Shown here: one piece after another, positions 1-8,450 of the stretch | Position numbering within the stretch: position 1 is the stretch's first letter | Layout: every line of letters starts with the position of its first letter | Origin: CAVBBU01 sp963593765 | GTDB lineage: Bacteria; Bacillota; Clostridia; Lachnospirales; Lachnospiraceae | Length of the DNA: 30,527 bases | NCBI GenBank assembly: GCA_963593765.1 | Contig: CAVBBU010000009.1 | Coordinates: 1-30,527, forward strand | Reading direction: 5' to 3' | Program-made: the position numbers and the translations under genes | The notes under the pieces: model-generated | Database searches by the model: none | What the model was told of the DNA's origin: nothing | The model's input: the letters and a program-made list of their open reading frames with translations, nothing else

Positions 1-28
1 TTATATAAAATGGGGAGCAAAACAACCT

Positions 29-112
29 GAGTCTTGGCACATATATGCAGGAATTATTATATATTGATATATTAAATTAAGCTTTACATTATACGTATAT
101 GCTGCGAGAAGG
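29..112 (+). repeat. Direct repeat copy 1 (AT-rich intergenic repeat)
   Basis: This segment begins GAGTCTTGGCACATATATG and ends TGCTGCGAGAAGG. It recurs almost unchanged at 145-240, 116 bp downstream, with only a few substitutions and a 10-12 base insertion in the second copy. The shared middle part is an AT-rich stretch ending AAATTAAGCTTTA. No open reading frame with a ribosome binding site lies in it. It belongs to the same repeat family as the copy near the right edge of the window. Confidence 0.85.
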
Positions 113-167
113 ACATATGTATTAGCATATAAAGAATGACTTCTGAGTCTTAGCACATATATGCAGG
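87..167 (+). repeat. Imperfect inverted-repeat element, complete copy
   Basis: The element reads from CATTATACGTATATGCTGC to TTAGCACATATATGCAGG. Its ends are imperfect inverted repeats: the left end contains a TAT(A/G)TGCT motif and the right end AGCACATA, and the inner parts GAGAAGG and CTTCTGAG also pair partly. The whole could fold into an interrupted hairpin of about 80 nt. The same arrangement, reversed, is found at 30429-30507. This copy spans the junction of the two direct repeats, so the region can be read as alternating right and left arms of one element family. Confidence 0.7.
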
Positions 168-240
168 CATTATTATATATTGATATACTAAATTAAGCTT
201 TACGCATGCTCAACATTATACGTATGTGCTGCGAGAAGGG
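145..240 (+). repeat. Direct repeat copy 2
   Basis: This is the second copy of the repeat at 29-112. It starts GAGTCTTAGCACATATATG and ends GTGCTGCGAGAAGGG. It differs from copy 1 by scattered substitutions and by about ten extra bases (GCATGCTCAA region, 203-213) before the CATTATACG motif. Downstream the similarity fades at about position 245. Confidence 0.85.
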
Positions 241-259
241 CGTATAAGATAGACATAAA

Positions 260-287
260 CATAAACATAGCTTGCATAAACATAGCT
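260..287 (+). repeat. Short tandem direct repeat (13 bp)
   Basis: CATAAACATAGCT occurs at 260-272 and again at 275-287, separated by two bases, and a partial CATAAACATA copy lies just upstream at 254-263. It sits immediately before the -35 box of the trigger factor promoter. Its function is unknown. It may only be slippage in AT-rich DNA. Confidence 0.6.
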
Positions 288-300
288 CCAAAACTCCACC

Positions 301-329
301 TTGAAAATATACCATCTATATACTATAAT
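301..329 (+). promoter_or_regulatory. Sigma-A type promoter for tig-clpP-clpX-engB
   Basis: A TTGAAA -35 box (301-306) and a perfect TATAAT -10 box (324-329) are separated by exactly 17 bases. Transcription would start near 336, giving a leader of about 38 nt before the trigger factor start at 374. No HrcA or CtsR operator was recognised here. Confidence 0.8.
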
Positions 330-373
330 AAGCTTTTGAGACGCAAAAAGCGAATATTGAAGGGAGTTTTATT

Positions 374-1660
374 ATGAGTCATACAGTAGAAAAGCTAGAG
401 CATAATATGGCAAAAATTACAGTTACAGTTTCAGCAGAGGATTTTGATAAGGCACTTAAGGAGTCTTATAATAAAAATAAAGCGAAGTATGCCATCCACG
501 GCTTTAGAAAGGGACATGCACCTCAGCAGATGATAGAGAAGGTATACGGCGAGGGTGCCTTTTATGAGGGAGCTGTAGACATATGTATAGATAAAACATA
601 TCCAGAGGCTGTAAAGGAATCTGAGCTTGAGATAGTTTCAAGACCAGAGATGGATATAACACAGATAGGAAAGGGCAAGGATCTTATTTATACAGCATCA
701 GTTGCTCTAAGACCTGAGGTAACACTTGGCGAATATAAGGGAGTAGAGGTTAAGAAGGCTGACACAGCTATAACTGACGAGGATATTGAAGGTGCATTAA
801 AGTCTGAGCAGGAGAAAAACTCTAGACTTATTACAGTAGAAGATAGAGCTGCCGAGCTTGGCGACCAGACACTTATAGACTTTGATGGAAGTATAGACGG
901 CGTTCCATTTGATGGCGGCAAGGGCGAGAAGTATCCGCTCGAGCTTGGCTCACACTCATTTATAGAGGGCTTTGAGGAGCAGATAGTAGGCCACAAGATA
1001 GACGATGAATTCGATGTCAATGTTACCTTCCCTAAGGAGTATCACGCCGAGTCACTTGCAGGAAAGCCTGCAGTATTTAAGGTTAAGCTTCTTGAAATAA
1101 AGAAGAAGGAACTTCCAGCTCTTGATGATGAATTTGCATCTGAGATAAGTGAGTTTAATACACTTGCTGAGTATAAGGAAGACCTTAAGAAGAAGCTTAG
1201 TGAGGCTAAGGCAAAGAGAGCTACAGTTGAAAATGAAAACAATGTAGTAGAAAAGGTAGTTGAGAATGCTACACTTGATATACCAGATCCTATGGTAGAT
1301 TATCAGGTAAATAATATGATACGTGACTATGCACAAAGAATGCAGGGACAGGGCATCTCACTTGAGGATTATATGAAGTATACCGGTACTACCTTAGAGG
1401 CACTTAAGGAGCAGATGAAGCCACAGGCTATTAAGAGAATACAGACAAGACTTGTTCTTGAGGCTGTAGCAAAGGCTGAGAATATAAAGGGCTCTGATGA
1501 GGCAGTAGATACTCAGATACAGAATATGGCTAAGCAGTATAGCATGGAAGAGGAAAAGGTAAGAGAATACCTAGGTGAGGCTGGTATAAATCAGATGAAG
1601 GAAGACCAGGCAGTACAGGCTACAGTAGATTTCCTTGTAGCAGAGGCTAAGCTAGTTTAA
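374..1660 (+). CDS. tig: Trigger factor, ribosome-associated chaperone and prolyl isomerase
   Basis: Trigger factor docks at the ribosome exit tunnel and shields nascent chains; its middle domain is an FKBP-type prolyl isomerase. The 428-residue product has the usual family length. The N-terminal domain carries the ribosome-docking loop GFRKGHAP at residues 43-50, matching the family pattern GFRxGxxP. Residues about 150-240 form the FKBP-like domain (GDQTLIDFDGSIDG onward, ending FKVKLLEIK). The remainder is the charged helical C-terminal domain that forms the substrate cradle. The ATG at 374 follows an AGGGAG ribosome binding site and a clear promoter. It is the first gene of a run with clpP 29 bp downstream, a common arrangement that couples nascent-chain folding to proteolysis. 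The identification is secure. Confidence 0.97.
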   Translation: MSHTVEKLEHNMAKITVTVSAEDFDKALKESYNKNKAKYAIHGFRKGHAPQQMIEKVYGEGAFYEGAVDICIDKTYPEAVKESELEIVSRPEMDITQIGKGKDLIYTASVALRPEVTLGEYKGVEVKKADTAITDEDIEGALKSEQEKNSRLITVEDRAAELGDQTLIDFDGSIDGVPFDGGKGEKYPLELGSHSFIEGFEEQIVGHKIDDEFDVNVTFPKEYHAESLAGKPAVFKVKLLEIKKKELPALDDEFASEISEFNTLAEYKEDLKKKLSEAKAKRATVENENNVVEKVVENATLDIPDPMVDYQVNNMIRDYAQRMQGQGISLEDYMKYTGTTLEALKEQMKPQAIKRIQTRLVLEAVAKAENIKGSDEAVDTQIQNMAKQYSMEEEKVREYLGEAGINQMKEDQAVQATVDFLVAEAKLV

Positions 1661-1689
1661 AAAATTCCAAACTGTAGGAGGATTTTATT

Positions 1690-2271
1690 ATGCCATCTAT
1701 GCCTTATGTCATAGAATCAACCAGCAGAGGAGAGCGTTCTTACGACATCTTCTCTAGACTACTTAATGATAGAATAGTATTTTTAGGAGAAGAGGTAAAT
1801 GAAACCACAGCAAGCCTTGTTGTGGCACAGATACTTTTCCTTGAATCAGAGGATCCTAAGAAGGATATAAATTTATATATTAACAGCCCAGGCGGTGTTA
1901 TAACTGCTGGTATGGCTATATATGATACTATGCAATATGTTAAGTGTGATGTTTCAACTATATGCATAGGTATGGCTGCCAGCATGGGAGCATTTCTTTT
2001 AGCAGGCGGAACAAAGGGTAAGAGATATGCCCTTCCTAATGCGGAGATTATGATACATCAGCCATCAGGCGGTGCACAGGGACAGGCTACGGAGATTAAT
2101 ATAGCTGCAGAGCATATACTTAAGGTTAGACATAAGATGAATGAGATACTTGCAGCTAATACAGGCAGAAGTATAGAAGAGGTTGCTAAGGCAACAGAAA
2201 GAGATAACTATATGTCTGCAGATGAGGCACTTAAGTTCGGTCTTATAGATAATGTTATAGCACATCACTAA
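1690..2271 (+). CDS. clpP: ATP-dependent Clp protease proteolytic subunit
   Basis: ClpP is the serine peptidase that forms a barrel of two heptameric rings and degrades proteins fed to it by ClpX or ClpC. The 193-residue product has the complete catalytic triad: Ser98 in MAASMGAF, His123 in MIHQPSGG and Asp172 in ERDNYMSA. The oligomerisation and hydrophobic-pocket regions look normal. A strong TAGGAGG ribosome binding site precedes the ATG at 1690. It lies between tig and clpX, 24 bp before clpX, so the three are very probably co-transcribed and give equimolar ClpXP. Confidence 0.98.
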   Translation: MPSMPYVIESTSRGERSYDIFSRLLNDRIVFLGEEVNETTASLVVAQILFLESEDPKKDINLYINSPGGVITAGMAIYDTMQYVKCDVSTICIGMAASMGAFLLAGGTKGKRYALPNAEIMIHQPSGGAQGQATEINIAAEHILKVRHKMNEILAANTGRSIEEVAKATERDNYMSADEALKFGLIDNVIAHH

Positions 2272-2295
2272 TAGCATTTACCTCGGAGGATAGAT

Positions 2296-3606
2296 ATGTC
2301 AACTAGGGACAGAGATCACGTTCGCTGCTCTTTTTGCGGCAAGAGAAATGACCAGGTCAGAAAGATTCTTTCTGGCCCTAATGGTGTTTATATATGTGAT
2401 GAATGTATAGAGCTGTGCAACGAGCTGATTAATGAAGAGTTTGAGGAAGAGCTGAGCAGAGCTCCGCTTCCATCACTTAATGAAATCAACCTTCTTAAGC
2501 CAAAGGAGATTAAAAAGTTCCTTGATGAATATGTTATAGGACAGGATGAGGCTAAAAAGGTTCTCTCAGTTGCCGTATATAATCATTATAAAAGGATAAC
2601 CTCTAAGAGTGCATCTGATGTAGATATACAAAAAAGTAATATACTTATGCTTGGACCTACAGGATCTGGAAAGACCTACCTTGCACAGACCTTAGCTGGA
2701 ATACTTAATGTTCCATTTGCCATTGCAGATGCGACTACACTTACAGAGGCAGGATATGTAGGTGAGGACGTAGAAAACATACTGCTTAAGCTTATACAGG
2801 CAGCAGATGATGATGTTCAGAGAGCTGAATATGGAATTATCTACATTGACGAGATAGATAAGATAACTAAGAAGTCGGAAAATGTTTCTATAACCAGAGA
2901 CGTATCGGGAGAGGGAGTTCAACAGGCACTTCTAAAGATACTTGAAGGAACAGTTGCAAATGTTCCGCCACAGGGCGGCAGAAAGCACCCACATCAGGAG
3001 CTTATACAGATTAACACAAAGAACATACTATTTATATGTGGCGGTGCCTTTGACGGATTAGAGAATATAATAGAAAAGAGACTTGGCACTGGAAGCATAG
3101 GCTTTAATGCAGACGTAGTCGAAAAAAATTCACATGATATAGACGAGCTGTTTAAGCAGGTTATGCCTCAGGACCTTACTAAGTATGGACTTATTCCGGA
3201 ATTTATAGGCCGTGTTCCTATAACAGTTTCGCTAGACCTACTAGATAAGGAGGCACTTACACGCATACTTACAGAGCCAAAGAATGCACTTACTAAGCAG
3301 TATAAGCAGCTTCTTGAGATGGACGATGTTAAGCTTGAGTTTACACCGGAGGCTATAGAAGAGGTCGCTAGACTTGCGATAGAAAGAAAGACCGGAGCTA
3401 GAGGACTTAGATCTATAATGGAGGATGTTATGATGGAGACTATGTATGAGGTGCCATCAGATCCTAATATAGGTATATGTACTGTAACTAAGGATGCTAT
3501 AGATAAGAAGTGTCAGCCAGAGCTTGTTTATAGAGATAAGGACATAGCACCAAAGAGACAGCCAAAAAAGAAAAAAGCAGATAGTGCGACAGATGAGATA
3601 GCATAA
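2296..3606 (+). CDS. clpX: ATP-dependent Clp protease ATP-binding subunit ClpX
   Basis: ClpX is the AAA+ unfoldase that recognises tagged substrates and threads them into ClpP. The 436-residue product has the N-terminal zinc-binding domain (C11, C14, C34, C37), Walker A GPTGSGKT at about residues 120-127, Walker B IIYIDEID at about 181-188, and an IGF loop in GTGSIGFN that docks on ClpP. The C-terminal tail is unusually rich in lysine (QPKKKKAD). The GGAGG site just upstream supports the ATG at 2296. In Bacillus a lon gene often follows in this neighbourhood; here engB follows directly after 16 bp. Confidence 0.98.
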   Translation: MSTRDRDHVRCSFCGKRNDQVRKILSGPNGVYICDECIELCNELINEEFEEELSRAPLPSLNEINLLKPKEIKKFLDEYVIGQDEAKKVLSVAVYNHYKRITSKSASDVDIQKSNILMLGPTGSGKTYLAQTLAGILNVPFAIADATTLTEAGYVGEDVENILLKLIQAADDDVQRAEYGIIYIDEIDKITKKSENVSITRDVSGEGVQQALLKILEGTVANVPPQGGRKHPHQELIQINTKNILFICGGAFDGLENIIEKRLGTGSIGFNADVVEKNSHDIDELFKQVMPQDLTKYGLIPEFIGRVPITVSLDLLDKEALTRILTEPKNALTKQYKQLLEMDDVKLEFTPEAIEEVARLAIERKTGARGLRSIMEDVMMETMYEVPSDPNIGICTVTKDAIDKKCQPELVYRDKDIAPKRQPKKKKADSATDEIA

Positions 3607-3622
3607 TGCTAAGGGTATATAT

Positions 3623-4216
3623 ATGATAATAAGACAGGCTATACTAGAGACTGTATGTGGAATTACGAGTAAATTGCCGACGAATGTATATAATGAATAT
3701 GCATTTGCCGGCAAATCTAATGTAGGCAAATCTAGCCTAATTAATACATTAATGAATAGAAAATCACTTGCAAGAACCTCTGCAAGTCCGGGAAAGACAC
3801 AGACAATAAATTATTATCTTGTCGATACTAAGGATAATGGTTTTTTTTATCTTGTAGACCTTCCTGGATATGGATATGCAAGTGTAGGAAAAACTGAAAA
3901 AGAAAAATGGGGAGCTATGATAGAGGGTTATCTTCATAGCTCAGAAAAAATAAAAATAATTTTTCTTTTAGTTGATATAAGACATAAGCCGTCAGAGGAT
4001 GACAGGCTTATGTATGACTGGATAGTATATAATGGATATAAGCCGGTTATTATTGCAACTAAGGCAGATAAAATTAAAAGGAGCCAGATGATGCAGTGTA
4101 TAAAGTTAATTAGAGCAACGCTTAATGCAGATAATGATATAAGCATTATTCCTTTTTCAGCACAAACAAGACAGGGACTTGAGGATATATATAGTGCTAT
4201 TGAAAAAACATTATAA
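3623..4216 (+). CDS. engB: Ribosome biogenesis GTP-binding protein EngB/YsxC
   Basis: This TrmE-Era-type GTPase assists late assembly of the large ribosomal subunit. The 197-residue product shows the G1 loop GKSNVGKSS at about residues 30-38, the G3 motif DLPGYG at 79-84 and the G4 motif TKADK at 145-149, plus a conserved SA motif near the C-terminus (PFSAQTRQG). Its length is typical of the family. It begins 16 bp after clpX, preceded by AAGGG, and appears to be the last gene of the tig transcript, ending just before a hairpin terminator at 4224-4250. Confidence 0.97.
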   Translation: MIIRQAILETVCGITSKLPTNVYNEYAFAGKSNVGKSSLINTLMNRKSLARTSASPGKTQTINYYLVDTKDNGFFYLVDLPGYGYASVGKTEKEKWGAMIEGYLHSSEKIKIIFLLVDIRHKPSEDDRLMYDWIVYNGYKPVIIATKADKIKRSQMMQCIKLIRATLNADNDISIIPFSAQTRQGLEDIYSAIEKTL

Positions 4217-4223
4217 TATTTTG

Positions 4224-4250
4224 AAAAGCTCACCTATTCGGCGAGCTTTT
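4224..4250. terminator. Bidirectional terminator between engB and DUF4364 gene
   Basis: AAAAGCTC (4224-4231) pairs with GAGCTTTT (4243-4250), with a short CC/GG extension inside the loop. A-rich sequence lies on one side and T-rich on the other, so it can work on both strands. The hairpin lies inside the last codons of the minus-strand DUF4364 gene, whose stop codon (4234-4236) falls in the loop. Confidence 0.75.
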
Positions 4251-4752
4251 TAATTATATATGAGTATATATCCTGGCTTTTTTGCTTCCAGTTTTTTGAC
4301 ATACGCTGTGCCTGATCCTTATCCGGAATAGAAAGGTCTATAGATATAAGAGGAGCCTTTCCCTCTAGCACCTCACAGTGAACTATATAATCCTGACCCG
4401 TGGATTTATAAAAATTTGCACTAGTTCCGACTTCATTTCTTATCTTGAATTTATTATCCTTTAGATATAAATTAATATCCTCTATAATTCCAGATGGAAT
4501 CTTGTTCGAGAAAAATCCGAGCGTTTCCTCGCCGTCATGTGTGATAGTATAGCGAACTGAGTTTTGCATATTATTAATAGTTATAAGCTCTGTTTCTGAA
4601 AGCTCTGAATAAACATCCTGCAATGTAAAATAATTAGTATATTGGTGAGATATAAAAAAATCAGATAGTGAGCTTGCAGCAACAGGTGATCCTACCTGCT
4701 TAAGCATATAAAGCACCATAAGCTTATATAAGGTTTTTGTATCTGATAGCAT
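4234..4752 (-). CDS. DUF4364 family protein, probable winged-helix regulator
   Basis: The 172-residue product resembles the DUF4364 family of Clostridia, which is thought to have a PadR-like winged-helix fold. The N-terminal part (about residues 8-75) contains helices and a wing-like segment ending SVRYTITHDGEETLGFF, a pattern common in such DNA-binding domains. The C-terminal half is beta-rich with no motif I recognise. An AAAGGAG site about 9 bases upstream supports the ATG at 4752. It is divergent from the DUF5717 operon, and the 114-bp space between them holds promoters for both, so it might regulate that operon or itself. The function is not known; the DNA-binding role is inferred. Confidence 0.75.
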   Translation of the reverse strand: MLSDTKTLYKLMVLYMLKQVGSPVAASSLSDFFISHQYTNYFTLQDVYSELSETELITINNMQNSVRYTITHDGEETLGFFSNKIPSGIIEDINLYLKDNKFKIRNEVGTSANFYKSTGQDYIVHCEVLEGKAPLISIDLSIPDKDQAQRMSKNWKQKSQDIYSYIIKKLAE

Positions 4753-4771
4753 ATAAAGCTGCTCCTTTGAA

Positions 4772-4800
4772 AATCTACTTACAGTGTTTTATCATATCAA
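4772..4800 (-). promoter_or_regulatory. Predicted promoter for DUF4364 gene
   Basis: On the minus strand TTGATA (4795-4800) and TAGATT (4772-4777) are 17 bases apart. The -35 box matches well and the -10 box is weaker. Transcription would start close to the ribosome binding site, giving a very short leader. Confidence 0.5.
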
Positions 4801-4825
4801 TAATAAACTTTAATTTCAAGGCAAA

Positions 4826-4837
4826 TTGTGGTAAAAT
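4826..4837 (+). promoter_or_regulatory. Extended -10 promoter for DUF5717 operon
   Basis: TAAAAT (4832-4837) is preceded by TG one base upstream (4829-4830), which makes an extended -10 element. No convincing -35 box lies 16-18 bases upstream. It would give a leader of about 25 nt before the GTG start at 4867. Confidence 0.5.
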
Positions 4838-4866
4838 CAGGTAGTAAAAAAGCGTAAAGGGTAGTA

Positions 4867-7800
4867 GTGGTATGGCATATGAGAGAGCGAATAAACCGTC
4901 TTGCCAGAGGCATAATAGACGATATTAAGCCTCAGCTTGTTACAGAGCCTACTATTTTGAAGGAGGCTATAGGAGCAGACGAGACAAGAAGAATAGAGAT
5001 ACAAGTATCTTCTCAAAATAAGACCAATGTTAAAGGCCTTGCATATTCATCTAATCCTAGAGTTTCTATAATCACATCTTCCTTTGGAGGCAGTAAAAAT
5101 AGAATTATATGTGAGATTGATTCGCATTTTTTGGACAAGGGAGATAGGATATCTGGAGTAGTGCATCTAGTTACTAATGGTGGCAAGCAGGATATACCTT
5201 ACGAATTTAATATTGAGCTTGATTCCTCGCAGAGAGTTTTAAATAAGGTAAAAACAGTTGAGGATATAGCACTTATAGCGAAGGAGGATGAAGAAACAGC
5301 TCTTCGCCTTTTTGAATATAACGAATTTAAAAATATCGCATGTATGCATGATGCTAAGGTTGCTTCCCTTTATGAGGCATTTTCTGGAAGAAGTAATAAG
5401 GCAAGGGCTCTGGAGGAGTTTTTAGTTGCTTGTCATGCAAAGAAGCCTGTAAGAATTAATGTACCAGAGAGAGAATTTACCTATGAGGACATAAAGGATG
5501 AGCTGGACATTACTATACCTATACGAAAAAATGGTTGGGGCTACCTAGAAATATCTATAAAGGCATCCTCTGACTGCCTTAAAATAGATAAGCATAATAT
5601 AACAGATAAGGACTTTGTTAATGATCTGTATGAGCTAAAGGTACATATAGATCCAGGTAAACTTCATATAGGAAAAAACATACTAAGCATAAACATATGC
5701 ACCTTTAGGGGAGAGCTGCCAGTTAGCTTATTTCTTACTGCAGCTGAAACTGTCGATGAAAGCTATATAAAGGACAGATATATATATCACAAAAAATATT
5801 TTGCAGAGTATGCAAGGCATAGACTTGAATATGAATATGATATTCAAAACAGAAAACAAATTGCAGCTAATATAGAAAAGACTCTTGATAGGCTCTCTAC
5901 ATGGACTGAAAAGAAAAATCTTATTACCATGCTTAGGGCAGAGCTTATGCTTACTCTTGGAGATAGTGCTAAGGCCTTAGAATATGCCGGCGAGGTAAGA
6001 GATGATATAAAGCTTCACAGACAGGAGCAGATATATGAATATTTTTTTCTTGAATATATCTATGCCTCATTAGAGGATAACAAGGAAAAGAGGGATTCAT
6101 ATATTAGACTTGTTAAAAAGTTTATGGTAGAGGAGAGGATGCATAGTCTCTTTCCTTTGCTTATTAAGCTAGAGCCTACATATCTTAATGATCCTGCTTC
6201 TCTTTTTAATCTTATAAAAGAGGAGTATTCGCTAGGAAACAGAAATCCATATATGTATCTTACATATATTAATATGCTTAATGAGCATCCGGAGCTTTTG
6301 CACGATATAGACAGCCTTGAGGCGGCAAGTATAATATTTGGAATGAGACGAGCTCTTATAGGAAGTAAGCTTTCAGAGGCTGTGGCAGCTAGAGCCGCCA
6401 TGATAAAAAAATATAGCATTAAAAATGTAATGCTTCTTACTAAGCTTTATGATAGCTTTAAGAGTGATGAGCTTGTGATGGCTATATGCAGCCTGCTTAT
6501 AAAGGGTGACGTGCGAGATAAAAGAGCATACAGATGGTATAAGGCTGGAGTAGATAGTAAATGCGATATTATAGGAATATATAATTATCTAATCTATACT
6601 ATGCCAGATAGCAAAATAGAGTCTCTTCCAAAAAGCGTACTTGAATTTTTTGTAGACAAGACGGATAGCCTAGATATAAGCTCTAGAGCAAAGCTGTTTG
6701 AAAATATTATTTTGTATATGGATAGAGATACCTTCCTATACAGAGAATATACTAAGCATATAAGATACTTTGCTATTTCGCAGGCAAAGCAGGGATATAT
6801 GGATGCTCATATGGCAACTATATATGACAGGATAATAACTAAAAGCGATATAGATGTAGAGCTTGCCAAAAAGCTTCCGGATATTATTAATACATATTGC
6901 ATAGAATGTAATATAGATAATATAAAATATATCGGTATAGCCTATCCAGAGCTTAGCAGCGTAGATATATATACTATTAATTCGGGTAAGGCTTATATAC
7001 CTATCTACGAGGGCGATGCTACTATATTATTTCAGGATGCATATAGCAATCGATACTATGATATACCATTTAAAAAGGCAGAGGTTCTTAATAAGCCGGA
7101 GCTTATAGATGCCTGTTATGATATATATCCGGAGCATCTTATGCTTAGACTAGGGAGAGTTAAGCAGGCTTTAAAGGCTGGTATAGAATCTCTTACCGAA
7201 GCTGGAGTTGTAGAAAGAGCCATAACAAAGCTTCCGCTGTCAGACACCTACAGGCAGCTGGCAGTTTCCGCACTTATACAGTTTTATAAGGATAAGCCAA
7301 ATGATATAAAGCCGGACTTTTTACTTATTACAGATAAAAAGACTGTTTCTAGTGTAGAGAGAGTAGATATATGCGAGGCACTTATAGATGCAGGCTGCTA
7401 TAAGCAGGCATATGAGATGCTTAAGGATTATGGCTACTTAGATATAAGCGATACAAGCCTTGAAACCTTATGCTCTAAGGTTATACTAGAAAAAATGTTT
7501 GAGCATGACAAGCTGCTTTTATATCTTGCATTTAAAGCTGTAAGAGCAAAAAGTAGATCTAAGGTTTTGATAGATTATCTTTGTGAGCATTTTAATGGCT
7601 CAACTGAGGATATGATATTTTTGTTTGATATTGCATGTGCTGAAAATACAGAGATGTATGACCTCGATGAAAGACTGCTTGCACAGATGCTTTTTACAGA
7701 GGAATATAATCATATAGACAAGGTATTTGCACATTATATATCTGGCAGAAAAAAATCAGAAAGTATGATAAGAGCTTATCTTACTATAAAAAGCAGCAGA

Positions 7801-8436
7801 TATTTTCTTAATAACATATCTGCACCTGATGAGATATTTGATTATTTAGAAAAGCTTTATGCAGGAACTCCGCAGGAGGGTAGTGTGCCTGCCATATATA
7901 AGCTGGCACTTATAAAGCATTATGCAGCAAGTGATAAGCTAAGTGATGACAGCTCAAAGATAGCAAGCAAGATAGTTAATGGACTTATAGAGGATGGAAT
8001 AGTATTTCCTTTCTATAAAAGGCTAAGTAAGCATATACATATACCAAGTGATGTTATGGAAAAATGTATAATAGTTTACAGGCCAAAAAGTGGAACTAAG
8101 CCGCTGCTTCGCATGAGAATTACTCCTGAGCAGGAGGACTTCTACGAGGAAGATATGAGGCGTATGCTTTTTGATATATATATTAAGGAGCAGGTTCTTT
8201 TTGCTGGTGAGACCTGGGAGTATAAGCTGTATGATGCTGGTGACTATAGTGAGCTTCCAGCTAAGGAGGGCACTATTAAAAGCGGCAGCATGGCAGGAAT
8301 AAAGGGAAGCAGATTTGATTACCTTAACAATATGAGCAGCCTATTAAAGGACTCTGAGATAGAGAAGCTGCTAGATACCATGAAGGAATATATCACTAAG
8401 GCAGAAACAGTAGAAGCGTTGTTTGATATTAAGTAA
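4867..8436 (+). CDS. DUF5717-like large helical-repeat protein of unknown function
   Basis: The 1189-residue product has no signal peptide or transmembrane segment that I can see, so it is probably cytoplasmic. An N-terminal helix is followed by a beta-rich segment (about residues 42-118), a helical segment, and a second beta-rich segment (about 197-290) with the motif KNGWGYLEISI. A very long helical region (about 295-1070) looks like degenerate TPR or solenoid repeats. The last ~120 residues are mixed and contain GETWEYKLYD. The size, helical content and DUF5716-type neighbour match my memory of the DUF5717 family of Lachnospiraceae; no function is known to me. The GTG start is chosen because AAAGGG lies five bases upstream; the in-frame ATG at 4879 has no suitable site. 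The next gene starts 14 bp after the stop, indicating an operon. Confidence 0.7.
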   Translation: MVWHMRERINRLARGIIDDIKPQLVTEPTILKEAIGADETRRIEIQVSSQNKTNVKGLAYSSNPRVSIITSSFGGSKNRIICEIDSHFLDKGDRISGVVHLVTNGGKQDIPYEFNIELDSSQRVLNKVKTVEDIALIAKEDEETALRLFEYNEFKNIACMHDAKVASLYEAFSGRSNKARALEEFLVACHAKKPVRINVPEREFTYEDIKDELDITIPIRKNGWGYLEISIKASSDCLKIDKHNITDKDFVNDLYELKVHIDPGKLHIGKNILSINICTFRGELPVSLFLTAAETVDESYIKDRYIYHKKYFAEYARHRLEYEYDIQNRKQIAANIEKTLDRLSTWTEKKNLITMLRAELMLTLGDSAKALEYAGEVRDDIKLHRQEQIYEYFFLEYIYASLEDNKEKRDSYIRLVKKFMVEERMHSLFPLLIKLEPTYLNDPASLFNLIKEEYSLGNRNPYMYLTYINMLNEHPELLHDIDSLEAASIIFGMRRALIGSKLSEAVAARAAMIKKYSIKNVMLLTKLYDSFKSDELVMAICSLLIKGDVRDKRAYRWYKAGVDSKCDIIGIYNYLIYTMPDSKIESLPKSVLEFFVDKTDSLDISSRAKLFENIILYMDRDTFLYREYTKHIRYFAISQAKQGYMDAHMATIYDRIITKSDIDVELAKKLPDIINTYCIECNIDNIKYIGIAYPELSSVDIYTINSGKAYIPIYEGDATILFQDAYSNRYYDIPFKKAEVLNKPELIDACYDIYPEHLMLRLGRVKQALKAGIESLTEAGVVERAITKLPLSDTYRQLAVSALIQFYKDKPNDIKPDFLLITDKKTVSSVERVDICEALIDAGCYKQAYEMLKDYGYLDISDTSLETLCSKVILEKMFEHDKLLLYLAFKAVRAKSRSKVLIDYLCEHFNGSTEDMIFLFDIACAENTEMYDLDERLLAQMLFTEEYNHIDKVFAHYISGRKKSESMIRAYLTIKSSRYFLNNISAPDEIFDYLEKLYAGTPQEGSVPAIYKLALIKHYAASDKLSDDSSKIASKIVNGLIEDGIVFPFYKRLSKHIHIPSDVMEKCIIVYRPKSGTKPLLRMRITPEQEDFYEEDMRRMLFDIYIKEQVLFAGETWEYKLYDAGDYSELPAKEGTIKSGSMAGIKGSRFDYLNNMSSLLKDSEIEKLLDTMKEYITKAETVEALFDIK

Positions 8437-8450
8437 ATTTGGGAGCTTAT

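Noticed and set aside
29..240. CRISPR array or phage attachment site
   Set aside because: There are only two direct units, longer than CRISPR repeats and with nearly identical spacers, and no cas, integrase or tRNA gene nearby.
688..1336. Antisense ORFs within tig, and similar shadows elsewhere (for example 8972-9652 minus, 10524-11006 minus)
   Set aside because: They lie opposite strongly supported genes, have Ser/Leu/Ile-rich low-complexity translations and lack ribosome binding sites, as expected from the complementary strand of codon-biased genes.
3606..3623. A lon protease gene expected between clpX and engB
   Set aside because: Only 16 bases separate clpX and engB, with no remnant of lon. 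Its absence here is a common variation in gene order.
8439..8450. TTG start for the DUF5716-like gene at 8439
   Set aside because: The GGGAG ribosome binding site lies at the right distance for the ATG at 8451, and the TTG itself overlaps this site.
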